This document shows, piece by piece, positions 17,155 through 25,344 of a stretch of 64,000 bases of DNA. The notes under the pieces were generated by a model that did not search any database, was not told where the DNA came from, and worked only from the letters and a program-made list of their open reading frames with translations. This DNA comes from Microbacterium allomyrinae. Lineage in GTDB: Bacteria > Actinomycetota > Actinomycetes > Actinomycetales > Microbacteriaceae. Positions within the stretch are counted from its first letter, which is position 1. Each line of letters begins with the position of its first letter. Location: the NCBI RefSeq assembly GCF_020682705.1, contig NZ_JAGTTN010000008.1, positions 62,001 through 126,000 on the forward strand. Direction: 5' to 3'. The position numbers were made by a program, and so were the translations under genes.

Positions 17155-18186
17155 ATGGCGTCCGAACGCATCACGCTCACCGTTCCCGGTCCCGACGGCG
17201 CCCGCGAGGTGGGGCTGTCGAGCCCCAATCGTGTGCTGTGGCCCGAGCTGGGGATCACCAAGCACGAGCTCGCCGAGTACGTGATCGCCGTGGCGGTGCC
17301 GTTCCTCGCCGCGAACGGCGACCGGCCGGTCTCGCTCGAGCGATTCCCCGACGGCGTCGACGGGGAGCGCTTCTATTCGAAGAACCCGCCGAAGGGCGCC
17401 CCGGGGTTCGTCGAGGCGCAGACCGTGACCTACAACAGCGGGCGGCGGCATCCGCAACTCGTGCTCACCGAGATCGCCGCGGCCGTCTGGGCCGTGCAGA
17501 TGAACACGGTGGTCTTCCACCCGTGGGCGTCGCTCGCCGGCGACACCGACAATCCCGTCGAGCTGCGCATCGACCTCGACCCGCAGCCCGGCACGGATTT
17601 CGCGGATGCCGCCGCCGTCGCTCCTGCCCTGCGCGAGGTGCTGGCCGAGGCAGGGCTCACCTCGTTCGTCAAGACCAGCGGCAATCGCGGCATCCATGTC
17701 TTCTGCCCGATCGAGCCGACGCACGAGTTCCTCGACGTGCGCCATGCCGTGATCGCGGCCGGACGCGAGCTCGAGCGACGCCTGCCCGAGAAGGTGACGA
17801 TGAACTGGTGGAAGGAAGAGCGCGGCGAGCGCATCTTCATCGACTTCAACCAGGCCAACCGCGACCGCACGATGGCGGGCGCCTACAGCCCGCGTGCGCT
17901 GCCGACCGCCACGGTGTCGACACCGGTGACCTGGGACGAACTGGCCGCTGGAGTGGATCCTGCCGCATTCACGGTCCGCTCGGTGCCCGGGCGCCTGGCC
18001 GAGGTCGGTGACCCGTGGGAGCACCTGCTCGCGACGCCCGGGCGCATCGACACGCTGCTGGAGTGGTGGCAGCGCGACCTCGACGCCGGACTCGGCGAGC
18101 TCGCGTTCCCGCCCGACTTCCCCAAGATGCCGGGAGAACCCCCGCGCGTGCAGCCCAGCCGCATCAATCCCGAGAACTGGACCTGA
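17155..18186 (+). CDS. LigD-type NHEJ primase-polymerase (PolDom)
   Basis: 343 residues, a stand-alone polymerase domain without ligase or nuclease parts. Asp140 and Asp142 (LRIDLDPQ) and Asp230 (FIDFNQ) fit the three metal-binding Asp residues of mycobacterial LigD polymerase, and SGNRGIHVF carries the nucleotide-binding His/Arg. It belongs to the archaeo-eukaryotic primase superfamily and fills gaps, preferring ribonucleotides, at double-strand breaks. In mycobacteria, stand-alone PolD1/PolD2 play this role. It faces the ATP-dependent ligase gene across a 526-base repeat-rich gap. No Ku gene is in the window. Named by family only. Confidence 0.9.
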   Translation: MASERITLTVPGPDGAREVGLSSPNRVLWPELGITKHELAEYVIAVAVPFLAANGDRPVSLERFPDGVDGERFYSKNPPKGAPGFVEAQTVTYNSGRRHPQLVLTEIAAAVWAVQMNTVVFHPWASLAGDTDNPVELRIDLDPQPGTDFADAAAVAPALREVLAEAGLTSFVKTSGNRGIHVFCPIEPTHEFLDVRHAVIAAGRELERRLPEKVTMNWWKEERGERIFIDFNQANRDRTMAGAYSPRALPTATVSTPVTWDELAAGVDPAAFTVRSVPGRLAEVGDPWEHLLATPGRIDTLLEWWQRDLDAGLGELAFPPDFPKMPGEPPRVQPSRINPENWT

Positions 18187-18248
18187 CGCTGGCGACTGGG
18201 CCGACGAGCTTCACCGACCACGCGCCGGACTGAGCGGGCCGGAAGTGG

Positions 18249-18311
18249 ATACACCGTAAACGCGACGAGACGACGTGCGCGGCATGGTGTTTCGCCGCGT
18301 TTGCGGTGTAT
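18249..18311. repeat. 63-base imperfect palindrome, copy 1
   Basis: Starts ATACACCGTAAACGCG and ends with the near reverse complement CGCGTTTGCGGTGTAT. The inner part (GACGAGAC / GTGTTTCGCC) also pairs, so about 23 bases of each side can form one long hairpin with a few mismatches. Same length as copy 2. Confidence 0.75.
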
Positions 18312-18330
18312 TGCCTTGCGTGGAGTTCGG

Positions 18331-18393
18331 ATACACCGTAAACGCGACGAGACATCGTGTGCGGCATGGTGTTTCGCCGCATTTACGGTGTAT
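18331..18393. repeat. 63-base imperfect palindrome, copy 2
   Basis: Nearly identical to copy 1 (18249-18311) and 19 bases after it. The right arm (CGCATTTACGGTGTAT) differs from copy 1 by two changes that keep or restore pairing with the left arm. Candidate REP/MITE-like element or double terminator between convergent genes. Confidence 0.75.
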
Positions 18394-18665
18394 TGCCCGG
18401 CCCCGGCATCCGGCGCCCGGCACCCGGCCCCGGCCCCCGGCATCCGGCATCCGGCATCCGGCGCCCGGCACCCGGCCCCGGCACCCCGGCATCCCGCCCT
18501 GCGGCACCCCGGCCCCCGGCACCCCGGCCCCCGGCACCACGGCACCCCGGCCCCCGGCACCCCGGCCCCCGGCACCACGGCACCCCGGCACCCCGGCACC
18601 CCGGCCCCTGCACCCTGCAACCGGCCCCGGAGACCCCGGCACCCGGCACACGCCGCGGCACGCCG
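18394..18665. repeat. degenerate GC-rich tandem repeat, unit about CCGGCAYCC (7-9 bases)
   Basis: About 270 bases made of CCGGCACCC, CCGGCATCC and CCGGCCCC units with irregular spacing. On the minus strand it reads as many GGGG runs separated by TGCC or CC, a G-quadruplex-prone pattern. No frame in it looks coding by composition. Confidence 0.8.
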
Positions 18666-18685
18666 GCGCAGGACCGCGCAGGTCT

Positions 18686-18710
18686 CGGATGCCGCGCCCC
18701 GCGGCATCCG
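18686..18710 (-). terminator. hairpin just after the ligase stop codon
   Basis: CGGATGCCGC and GCGGCATCCG form a ten-base perfect stem with a five-base loop, starting three bases after the ligase stop. It has no T-run. Same stem core as the sucD, icd and exporter terminators. Confidence 0.55.
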
Positions 18711-18712
18711 CG

Positions 18713-19759
18713 TCACTCCAGCACGTCGGCCAGGTCGTACGCCGACACCGTCTCGAGCTGCTCGTACGTGCACGAGCGCGGATCGCGGTCGGGCCGCCAC
18801 CGCTCGAACTGCACGGTGTGGCGGAAGCGCCAGCCCTCGAGCTGGTCGTAGCGCACCTCGAGAACGCGCTCGGGACGCAGCTTCACGAAGGACGAGTCGG
18901 CGCGGCCGGCCTGGAAGCGCGACTTCTCACCCTCGCCTCGCAGCGCCTCGCCGTCGGCGTCGCGCTGCACGAGCGGTGCGAGCTCGTCGATGAGTTCGAG
19001 ACGGCGGGCGTTGCTCCATGCGGCGACTCCACCGACGGGGTAGAGCGTGCCGTCGTCGCCGTACAGTCCGACAAGGAGCGAGCCGACGCCCTGCCCGGAC
19101 TTGTGGATGCGGTAGCCGAGGGCCACGACGTCGGCGGTGCGCGCATGCTTGATCTTGAACATCGTGCGCTTGTTCGGGGCGTAGGGCTGGCCGAGCGGCT
19201 TGGCGACCACGCCGTCCAGGCCCGCGCCCTCGAACTCCGAGAGCCAGCGCCGCGCGCGGTCGGGGTCGTCGGTGGTGCGAGTGACGTGCACCGGGTGCGG
19301 CACGTCGCCGAGCAGATCGACGAGCTCGGCACGCCGGACCGAGAAGGGCTCGGGCTGCAGGTCGCGATCGCCGCGGGCGAGGAGGTCGAACGCGATGAAC
19401 ATCGCCGGAGTCTGCTCGGCGAGCAGGTTCACCCGCGAAGCGGCGGGGTGGATGCGCTGCGAGAGCGACTCCCAGTCGAGGCGCTGCGCGCCGGGGTCGC
19501 CTTTCGGCACCACGACCTCGCCGTCGATCAGGCACGGTTCGGGCAGAAGCCGCGAGAAGGCCTCGACGAGCTCGGGAAAGTAGCGGGTGAGCGGCTTGGC
19601 GCCGCGTGAGCCGATCTCGACGCGCTCGCCGTCCCACGAGACGAGGCCGCGGAAGCCGTCCCACTTCGGTTCGAAGCTGAGGCCGCCCGGCACCTTCGCC
19701 GGGTCGGGAACGTCGGGCACGGACTTGGCGAGCATCGGCGCGGGGATCTCATACGGCAT
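18713..19759 (-). CDS. ATP-dependent DNA ligase, LigC type
   Basis: 348 residues, the length of mycobacterial LigC. Nucleotidyltransferase motif I is EPKWDGFRG with Lys32 as AMP acceptor; motif III is AMFIAFDLLA, motif IV GLDGVVAK, motif V RTMFKIKH. An OB-fold follows (VGSLLVGLYGDDG, VLEVRYDQLEGWRFRH). It joins nicks with ATP and acts as a back-up NHEJ or base-excision repair ligase, alongside the NAD-dependent LigA that such bacteria also carry. Convergent with the PolDom gene. Confidence 0.92.
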   Translation of the reverse strand: MPYEIPAPMLAKSVPDVPDPAKVPGGLSFEPKWDGFRGLVSWDGERVEIGSRGAKPLTRYFPELVEAFSRLLPEPCLIDGEVVVPKGDPGAQRLDWESLSQRIHPAASRVNLLAEQTPAMFIAFDLLARGDRDLQPEPFSVRRAELVDLLGDVPHPVHVTRTTDDPDRARRWLSEFEGAGLDGVVAKPLGQPYAPNKRTMFKIKHARTADVVALGYRIHKSGQGVGSLLVGLYGDDGTLYPVGGVAAWSNARRLELIDELAPLVQRDADGEALRGEGEKSRFQAGRADSSFVKLRPERVLEVRYDQLEGWRFRHTVQFERWRPDRDPRSCTYEQLETVSAYDLADVLE

Positions 19760-19811
19760 GGGTACATCCTGCCCGGGGGAGCGGACGCCCGACAGTGCCC
19801 GGTGCTGCTCT

Positions 19812-20969
19812 TCAGGTCTCGAGGCGCTGCTTCGGGCGCGCCCAGCGGGCGGGTAGATCCGGCCCGTCCCAGACCTGCACGATGCCCCACACTGCCGCGG
19901 CGATGGGTACCGCGAGCACGGCGCCGACGATGCCCCCGAGCACGGTGCCGATGGTCAGCGCGATCAGGATCACGAAGGCGTGCAGCTTCATCGAGCGGCC
20001 CATCAGCACCGGCTGCAGGAAATTGCCCTCGAGCTGGTTGACGAGCACCACGACCCCGACGACGAACAGCGCGTTGATGGGCCCGTTCGCGACGAGCGCG
20101 ACCAGCGCCGCGACGATGCCGGCCAGCGTCGCGCCGACGATCGGGATGAAGGCGAGGAGGAAGACGAGCACCGCGAGCGGGATCGCCAGCGGCACCTGCA
20201 GGATCAGCAGGCCGATCAGGATGCCGATCGCATCGACGAACGCGACGGTCGCGGTACCTCGCACATAGGAGCCCAGCACGACGGTGGTCTTGTCGCCGAT
20301 GCGCCGTGCGCGGCGGTACTGCTCGCCGTGGAACGGGCGCAGCAGGAACTCCCACATCTGCGGTCCGTCCTTGAGGAAGAAGAACAGGATCGTCACCATG
20401 AGCACGAGTCCGGTGAGGAAGTTCGCCACGGCCCCCACTCCGGCCAGTGCTCCCGAGCCGAACTGGGCGCTCAGCACGAAATCGGTGAGCCAGGCGACCC
20501 ATTCGTCGATCTGGTCGGTCGAGAGGAAGTCGAACGGCAGCGTGTCGAGCCACGCGAGCAAGCTCTGGAAGCCGCTCTCGGCCTGAACGTACAACTCGTC
20601 CCACTGGTCGCGCACGGCCCAGACGATCAGCCACCCCAGGAGTGTCAGCACGATGGCGATCGCGAGCAGTGTGATGAGCGTCGCGAACACCGAGGGGACG
20701 CCGCGTCGTCGCAGCCACGTCATCGCCGGAGCGAACGCGCACGCGAAGATCAGCGCCAGCACGAGGGGGATCGTCACGAGCGTCACCTGCTGCATCGCGA
20801 AGACGATGCCCGCCGTGACCGCGACGACCACGATGACCTGGATGGAGCGGATGCCGAGCCGGCCGAATCCGTCGGCCCACAGGCTCCACGGGGCCCGTGA
20901 CGCAGACAGCTCGACCTCTCGCGATTCGAGTCGCACGGTCTGCGGATCGTCTCGGCGGAACAGTCCCAT
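19812..20969 (-). CDS. AI-2E family transporter (PerM/YdiK-like membrane protein)
   Basis: 385 residues from ATG 20969, chosen because TAGCCT lies seven bases upstream and translation upstream of it lacks membrane character. Helices at about 30-75 and 85-115, a middle extracytoplasmic stretch, then the family block VLVFLLAFIPIVGATLAGIVAALVAL and LEGNFLQPVLMGRSMKLH (conserved PxxMG), eight helices in all. Despite the family name, most members are of unknown function; some are Na+/H+ antiporters. No neighbour helps to choose. Confidence 0.9.
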   Translation of the reverse strand: MGLFRRDDPQTVRLESREVELSASRAPWSLWADGFGRLGIRSIQVIVVVAVTAGIVFAMQQVTLVTIPLVLALIFACAFAPAMTWLRRRGVPSVFATLITLLAIAIVLTLLGWLIVWAVRDQWDELYVQAESGFQSLLAWLDTLPFDFLSTDQIDEWVAWLTDFVLSAQFGSGALAGVGAVANFLTGLVLMVTILFFFLKDGPQMWEFLLRPFHGEQYRRARRIGDKTTVVLGSYVRGTATVAFVDAIGILIGLLILQVPLAIPLAVLVFLLAFIPIVGATLAGIVAALVALVANGPINALFVVGVVVLVNQLEGNFLQPVLMGRSMKLHAFVILIALTIGTVLGGIVGAVLAVPIAAAVWGIVQVWDGPDLPARWARPKQRLET

Positions 20970-21140
20970 GACGACGAGGCTATCCGCGGCTCGGGGACCG
21001 GGACGGATGCCGCGCGGAGGGTGCCCGCCGTACAGAGATCGCCCGCCGCGCGGACGTGAGGACCCGGAGCCGCGGAGTTTTCCCGGCGCGCGGAGGTGCG
21101 CCGTTGGGCGGTGCACGGCAGAGTGGAGCCGGAGGTGCGC
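20970..21140. promoter_or_regulatory. divergent promoter region of the AI-2E and YidE/AspT-like genes
   Basis: On the minus strand TAGCCT (20982-20977) precedes ATG 20969 by seven bases, a leaderless arrangement. On the plus strand GGAGG at about 21131 precedes GTG 21141 by six to seven bases, so that gene uses a normal ribosome binding site. Nothing else stands out. Confidence 0.45.
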
Positions 21141-22721
21141 GTGAGCACTGTCTTCGAGTTCCTCGCCGCTCAGCCGGTGATCCTGCTCTTCCTGCTGCTC
21201 GGCGCCGGTGCGGCGATCGGGCGGATCCGCATCGGCGGCATCTCGCTCGGCGCGGTCGCCGTGCTCTTCACGGCGATCGGCCTCAACGCGTGGGCGGTGT
21301 CGCAGGGCGTCACGCTCGAGATCCCCGCGGTACTGGGCGACTTCGGGGTGGTCGTCTTCGCCTTCTGCACGGGGATCATCGCCGGCCCGGCGTTCTTCCA
21401 GGCGCTGCGCACGTCCTACCCGCTCATGCTCGTGGTGTCGGCGATCGTGCTTCTCGCCGCGGCAACCGGGTACGGGCTCGGCACCGCGATGGGGCTCTCG
21501 CCCGTGACGATAGCGGGGACCTTCGCCGGCGCCGTCACGAACACCCCTGCGCTGGCCGCGACCGGCGGCAGCCCCGAGGCGACCGTCGGGTACGCGAGCG
21601 CCTACGTCTTCGGGGTCGTCGGGGCGATGGCCGCGGTGTGGTTGGCCCTGCGGCATGCCCGGCACGACACCGACGCACCGGGCGTCATCGTCGACAAGCC
21701 GGTCCAGGTCGACACCACGTCACTGCCGACGGCGACGGATGTCGCCGGCCGGCACGGCGGTCGCGTCGCCTTCTCGCGCATCGAGCACATCAGTGGGGAT
21801 CCGGCAGAGACCGTGCACAGCGGCACGGAGTTCCGCCCGGGCGATGTCGTCAACGTCGTCGGGCCGGCGGACGAGGTGCAGGCGGTCGCTGCCGAGCTCG
21901 GCCACACCAGCGCGATCGACATCACGCGCGACCGGACGCGCCTGGACTTCCGCCGCATCATCCTGTCCGACGCGGCGCTGGCCGGTCGCACCATCGGGAG
22001 CCTGCGGCTGCGCGAGCGGTTCGGTGCGAGCATCATGCGCGTGCGGCGGGGCGACGTCGACGTCGTCGCCGGACCCGATTTCCCCCTGCATCTCGGCGAC
22101 CGCCTGCGGGTTGTCGCCCCGACCGAGCAGATGCCGGCGGTGACCGCGTTCCTCGGCGACTCGGAGCGGGGCCTCGCCGACGTCCATCCGGTGGCCCTCG
22201 GCGTCGGCGTCACGATCGGTCTGCTGCTCGGGTCGGTCCAGATCCCGATCCCGGGCGGGGGGTCGTTCAGCCTCGGATTCGCGGCGGGGGCGCTGATCCT
22301 CGGACTCGTGATGGGAAGGGTCGGGCGGATCGGGCCCTTCGTCACGGCGCTGCCGAACACCGCAGCGACCGTGCTCGCCGAGATCGGACTGCTGATCTTC
22401 CTGGCGTTCGCCGGAACCAAGGCCGGTTCGCTCATCGTCTCGGCGATCGTCTCGGGCGAGGTCGTGGGGCTCCTGCTCCTGGGCGGCACGATGACCGTCA
22501 TCCTCATGGGCGGGGTCTACCTCGTGATGCGATTCGCCTTCCGCCTTGGCGGCACCCGGCTCTCCGGCCTCATCGGCGGCGCCCAGACCAACCCGGCGAT
22601 CCTCGCGTTCGCGAACTCCCGCACCGCGTACGACGTACGGGTCGCACTCGGATACAGCCTCGTGTACCCGGCCGCGATGGTGGTGAAGATCGTGCTGGCG
22701 CAGGTGATCGTCGGACTCTGA
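21141..22721 (+). CDS. YidE/YbjL-AspT duplication family transporter with RCK_C domains
   Basis: 526 residues from GTG 21141, chosen for the GGAGG site. Residues 1-180 hold a first membrane block of about five helices (ending with GTFAGAVTNTPALAA). Residues 200-355 contain TrkA-C-like regulatory segments (FRPGDVVNVVGPADEV, LHLGDRLRVVAP). Residues 360-526 hold a second membrane block with the related sequence LSGLIGGAQTNPAILAFAN. This internal repeat is typical of the aspartate:alanine exchanger group. Substrate not predictable from sequence. Single gene, convergent with the acyl-CoA dehydrogenase. Confidence 0.9.
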   Translation: MSTVFEFLAAQPVILLFLLLGAGAAIGRIRIGGISLGAVAVLFTAIGLNAWAVSQGVTLEIPAVLGDFGVVVFAFCTGIIAGPAFFQALRTSYPLMLVVSAIVLLAAATGYGLGTAMGLSPVTIAGTFAGAVTNTPALAATGGSPEATVGYASAYVFGVVGAMAAVWLALRHARHDTDAPGVIVDKPVQVDTTSLPTATDVAGRHGGRVAFSRIEHISGDPAETVHSGTEFRPGDVVNVVGPADEVQAVAAELGHTSAIDITRDRTRLDFRRIILSDAALAGRTIGSLRLRERFGASIMRVRRGDVDVVAGPDFPLHLGDRLRVVAPTEQMPAVTAFLGDSERGLADVHPVALGVGVTIGLLLGSVQIPIPGGGSFSLGFAAGALILGLVMGRVGRIGPFVTALPNTAATVLAEIGLLIFLAFAGTKAGSLIVSAIVSGEVVGLLLLGGTMTVILMGGVYLVMRFAFRLGGTRLSGLIGGAQTNPAILAFANSRTAYDVRVALGYSLVYPAAMVVKIVLAQVIVGL

Positions 22722-22737
22722 GCGGTCTTGCCGATGC

Positions 22738-23970
22738 TCAGACGAACGCGCTCATCCCGGTGATGTCCCGGCCGATCAGCAGCGCCTGCACGCTCTCTGT
22801 GCCCTCGTAGGTGTGGATCGCCTCGATGTCGGCCATGTGCTGGATGACGCCGTTCTCGAGCAGGATGCCGTTGCCGCCCAGCAGGTCGCGTGCGGTCGAG
22901 GCGATCCGGCGCGCGGCGCGCGTGTTGTGGTACTTGGCGAGCGAAGCCTGCGTGGGGCGCAGCTCGCCGCGTGTCTCGAGGTCGGCCATCCGGCGACAGA
23001 ACAGCTGCATCGCGGTGAGATCCTCGAGCATGTTCGCGAGGCGCTCCTGCACCATCTGGAACTTCGCGAGCGGCTTTCCGAACTGGATCCGCTGCTGCGA
23101 ATAGGCCAGCGACGCCTCGTAGCAGGCGGTCGCGTGCCCGAGCGCCGACCAGGCCACGCCCGAGCGGGTCGAGTAGAGCACGGTCGAGGCATCCTTGAAG
23201 CTCTTGGTTCCCGGCAGCACCGCGTCCAGCGGCACCCGCACGCCGTCCAGAACGATATGGGCCTGGTGGATGCCGCGCAGCGACCCCTTTCCCGCGATCA
23301 CCGTGCCGAGGTATCCGGCCGTCTCCTGCTCGACCAGGAAGCAGCGGACGGCGCCGTGCTCGGGCGTGCCGGCATCGTCGACGCGGGCCCACACGAACGT
23401 GATGCCGCCCGAGGCGCCGTTGCCGATCCACTTCTTCGCGCCGTCGAGCACCCACGCGTCGCCGTCGCGGCGTGCGACCGTCTCGAGAGAGACCGAGTCG
23501 GACCCGTGGTCGGGTTCGGTGAGGGCGAAGGATGCCGCGACCTCGCCGCGTGCGACCGGTACGAGCCAGCGATCCTGTTGCGCAGGGCTTCCGAAGAGCG
23601 CGAGCGTGCGCAGCGCCAGCCCGCCTTGGACGGCGATCACCGTGCCCAGCGATCCGTCGCCACGCGAGACCTCCATGTTGACCAGGCCTGCGGCGAGCGG
23701 CGAGAAGCGCGTCAGCGCGGGGTGGTCGATGCCGTCGTTGAAGAGGTCGAGCTCGCCCAGGCGCATCCCGATGTCGAGGGGGTACTCCGCCTTGTCCCAG
23801 GCATCCTGCATGCGGGTGCCGACTTCGTCGACGTATCCCTGCGCGCGTTCCCAGATCTCGCGGTCGCCGTCGGGGATGTCGGCGAACACGGCGTAGTAGT
23901 CGGTGCCGAGGCGGGCGGTGACGTCGTAGCCGGCGACGCTCTGACCGGGGCGGGGCTGGAAGTCGGTCAC
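22738..23970 (-). CDS. acyl-CoA dehydrogenase, glutaryl-CoA-dehydrogenase-like
   Basis: 410 residues from GTG 23970, with AGGAG about eight bases upstream. FAD and substrate motifs are FALTEPDHGSDS and KKWIGNGASGGITFVWARV. The C-terminal segment IHTYEGTESVQALLIGRDITG is close to that of glutaryl-CoA dehydrogenases, with Glu389 as the likely catalytic base. It would oxidise, and perhaps decarboxylate, a CoA thioester using electron-transfer flavoprotein. It follows the FabG-MaoC pair on the same strand after 102 bases, so all three may serve one CoA-thioester degradation route. Confidence 0.93.
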   Translation of the reverse strand: MTDFQPRPGQSVAGYDVTARLGTDYYAVFADIPDGDREIWERAQGYVDEVGTRMQDAWDKAEYPLDIGMRLGELDLFNDGIDHPALTRFSPLAAGLVNMEVSRGDGSLGTVIAVQGGLALRTLALFGSPAQQDRWLVPVARGEVAASFALTEPDHGSDSVSLETVARRDGDAWVLDGAKKWIGNGASGGITFVWARVDDAGTPEHGAVRCFLVEQETAGYLGTVIAGKGSLRGIHQAHIVLDGVRVPLDAVLPGTKSFKDASTVLYSTRSGVAWSALGHATACYEASLAYSQQRIQFGKPLAKFQMVQERLANMLEDLTAMQLFCRRMADLETRGELRPTQASLAKYHNTRAARRIASTARDLLGGNGILLENGVIQHMADIEAIHTYEGTESVQALLIGRDITGMSAFV

Positions 23971-24072
23971 GATCGGGCTCCTGACGTGCGGGGACAGTGG
24001 TGCAGCATCCGAGTCTAGTGGAACTCGATACCGCGTCCCCTAGGACTGAGTCTCACCGCTAGAGGGGATGCG

Positions 24073-24534
24073 TCAGTGAGAGTCGCTGACGAACAGCGTG
24101 AGCGTCTCGGCGACGAGCGCCGGACGGTCGGAGCCCTCGAGCTCTACGGTCGTGCGCAGACCCACGCGGCACCCCTGGGGCGTGGGCTCGGCCGAGGCGA
24201 CCACGGTCACGGCCCGCACCCGCGAGCCGGCGAGGACCGGCTGCAGGAACCGAACCCTGTCGAGTCCGTAGTTGACGACCATCGCGGAGCCGCCGACCGA
24301 CAGCAGGCCCGACGTCAGCCGGGGCAGGAGTGAGAGCGTCAGGTAGCCGTGCGCGATGGGCCCGCCGAAGGGGCCGGATGCCGCGCGCTCGGCATCGAGA
24401 TGGATCCACTGCCAGTCGTCGGTGGCGTCCGCGAACGCTCGTATCCGCTCCTGGTCGATGGTGAACCAGGCGCCCGTCGCGGTGCGCCCGACGGCCCCGG
24501 GCAGATCGGCGGCGGACGCCACCGCGATGCTCAT
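24073..24534 (-). CDS. MaoC-like (hotdog) enoyl-CoA hydratase
   Basis: 153 residues. ATG 24534 overlaps the fabG-like stop by four bases. RIRAFADATDDWQWIHLDAERA and GPIAHGYLTLSLLPRL form the MaoC hydratase core with the Asp/His catalytic pair; NYGLDRVRFLQPVLAGSRVRA follows. It should hydrate trans-2-enoyl-CoA. It is translationally coupled to the reductase upstream, an R-specific hydratase plus 3-oxoacyl reductase pair. Confidence 0.92.
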   Translation of the reverse strand: MSIAVASAADLPGAVGRTATGAWFTIDQERIRAFADATDDWQWIHLDAERAASGPFGGPIAHGYLTLSLLPRLTSGLLSVGGSAMVVNYGLDRVRFLQPVLAGSRVRAVTVVASAEPTPQGCRVGLRTTVELEGSDRPALVAETLTLFVSDSH

Positions 24535-25280
24535 CCGCGCGGCCCCCCGGCGACGTACAGCACCTGACCCGAGACGAATCCCGCACCCTCCGAGCAGAAG
24601 AACGACACGGCCGCGGCGATGTCTTCGGGCGTTCCGGCCCGCTGGAGCGGGACCTCGGCGGCCCGTGCCTCGATGAACTCCTCGAAGCCGACGCCCAGAC
24701 GCTCGGCCGTGGTTCGGGTCATGTCGGTGACGATGAACCCGGGCGCGACGGCGTTGGCCGTCACGCCGAAGCGCCCGAGCTCGATGGCGAGAGTCTTGGT
24801 GAGACCTTGCATGCCCGCCTTGGCGGCGGCGTAGTTCGCCTGGCCGCGGTTGCCGAGCGCCGACGTGCTCGACAGATTGACGATGCGACCCCACCCCGCC
24901 TCGACCTGGTGCTTCTGCACCTCGCGGCTCATCAGGAACGCTCCGCGCAGGTGCACCGACAGCACCGTGTCCCAGTCGTCCTCGGTCATCTTGAACAGCA
25001 GGTTGTCGCGGATGACGCCGGCGTTGTTCACGAGGATGGTGGGGCCGCCCAGCTCGGCATCCACCTGGGCCACGGCGCGTGCCACCGCATCGGCGTCGGC
25101 GACGTCGGCGCCCACCGCGATCGCCCGGCCCCCGGCATCCGCGATCGCATCGACCGTGGCAGCGCACGAGCCCGCGTCCAGGTCCAGCACCGCGACGGCG
25201 CAGCCGTCGGCGGCGAGTCGCTGCGCGGTCGCGGCGCCGATGCCGCGCGCGGCGCCCGTGACGATGGCGATTCGAGTCAT
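24531..25280 (-). CDS. short-chain dehydrogenase, 3-oxoacyl-ACP/CoA reductase (FabG) type
   Basis: 249 residues. Cofactor motif TGAARGIG at 9-16, NNAG at about 85-88, catalytic Ser137, Tyr150 and Lys154 (NYAAAK) with the spacing seen in E. coli FabG. Residues 184-196 carry VAPGFIVTDMTRT. NADPH-dependent reduction of a beta-keto thioester, or the reverse, is likely. First gene of the pair with MaoC; 64 bases after the P-type ATPase. Confidence 0.93.
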   Translation of the reverse strand: MTRIAIVTGAARGIGAATAQRLAADGCAVAVLDLDAGSCAATVDAIADAGGRAIAVGADVADADAVARAVAQVDAELGGPTILVNNAGVIRDNLLFKMTEDDWDTVLSVHLRGAFLMSREVQKHQVEAGWGRIVNLSSTSALGNRGQANYAAAKAGMQGLTKTLAIELGRFGVTANAVAPGFIVTDMTRTTAERLGVGFEEFIEARAAEVPLQRAGTPEDIAAAVSFFCSEGAGFVSGQVLYVAGGPRG

Positions 25281-25344
25281 GGGTTCTCCTCACGGGGATT
25301 TCGCGGTGCCCGTGCGGCCGGCGGATCCGCGCGGTGAAGAGCGA

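Noticed and set aside
18249-18393. CRISPR-like array
   Set aside because: Only two copies, each palindromic and 63 bases long, spacer of 19 bases, and no cas genes.
18164-18651. Several open frames through the repeats between PolDom and ligase genes
   Set aside because: They only translate the palindromes and CCGGCAYCC units; the peptides are low complexity and frame choice is arbitrary.
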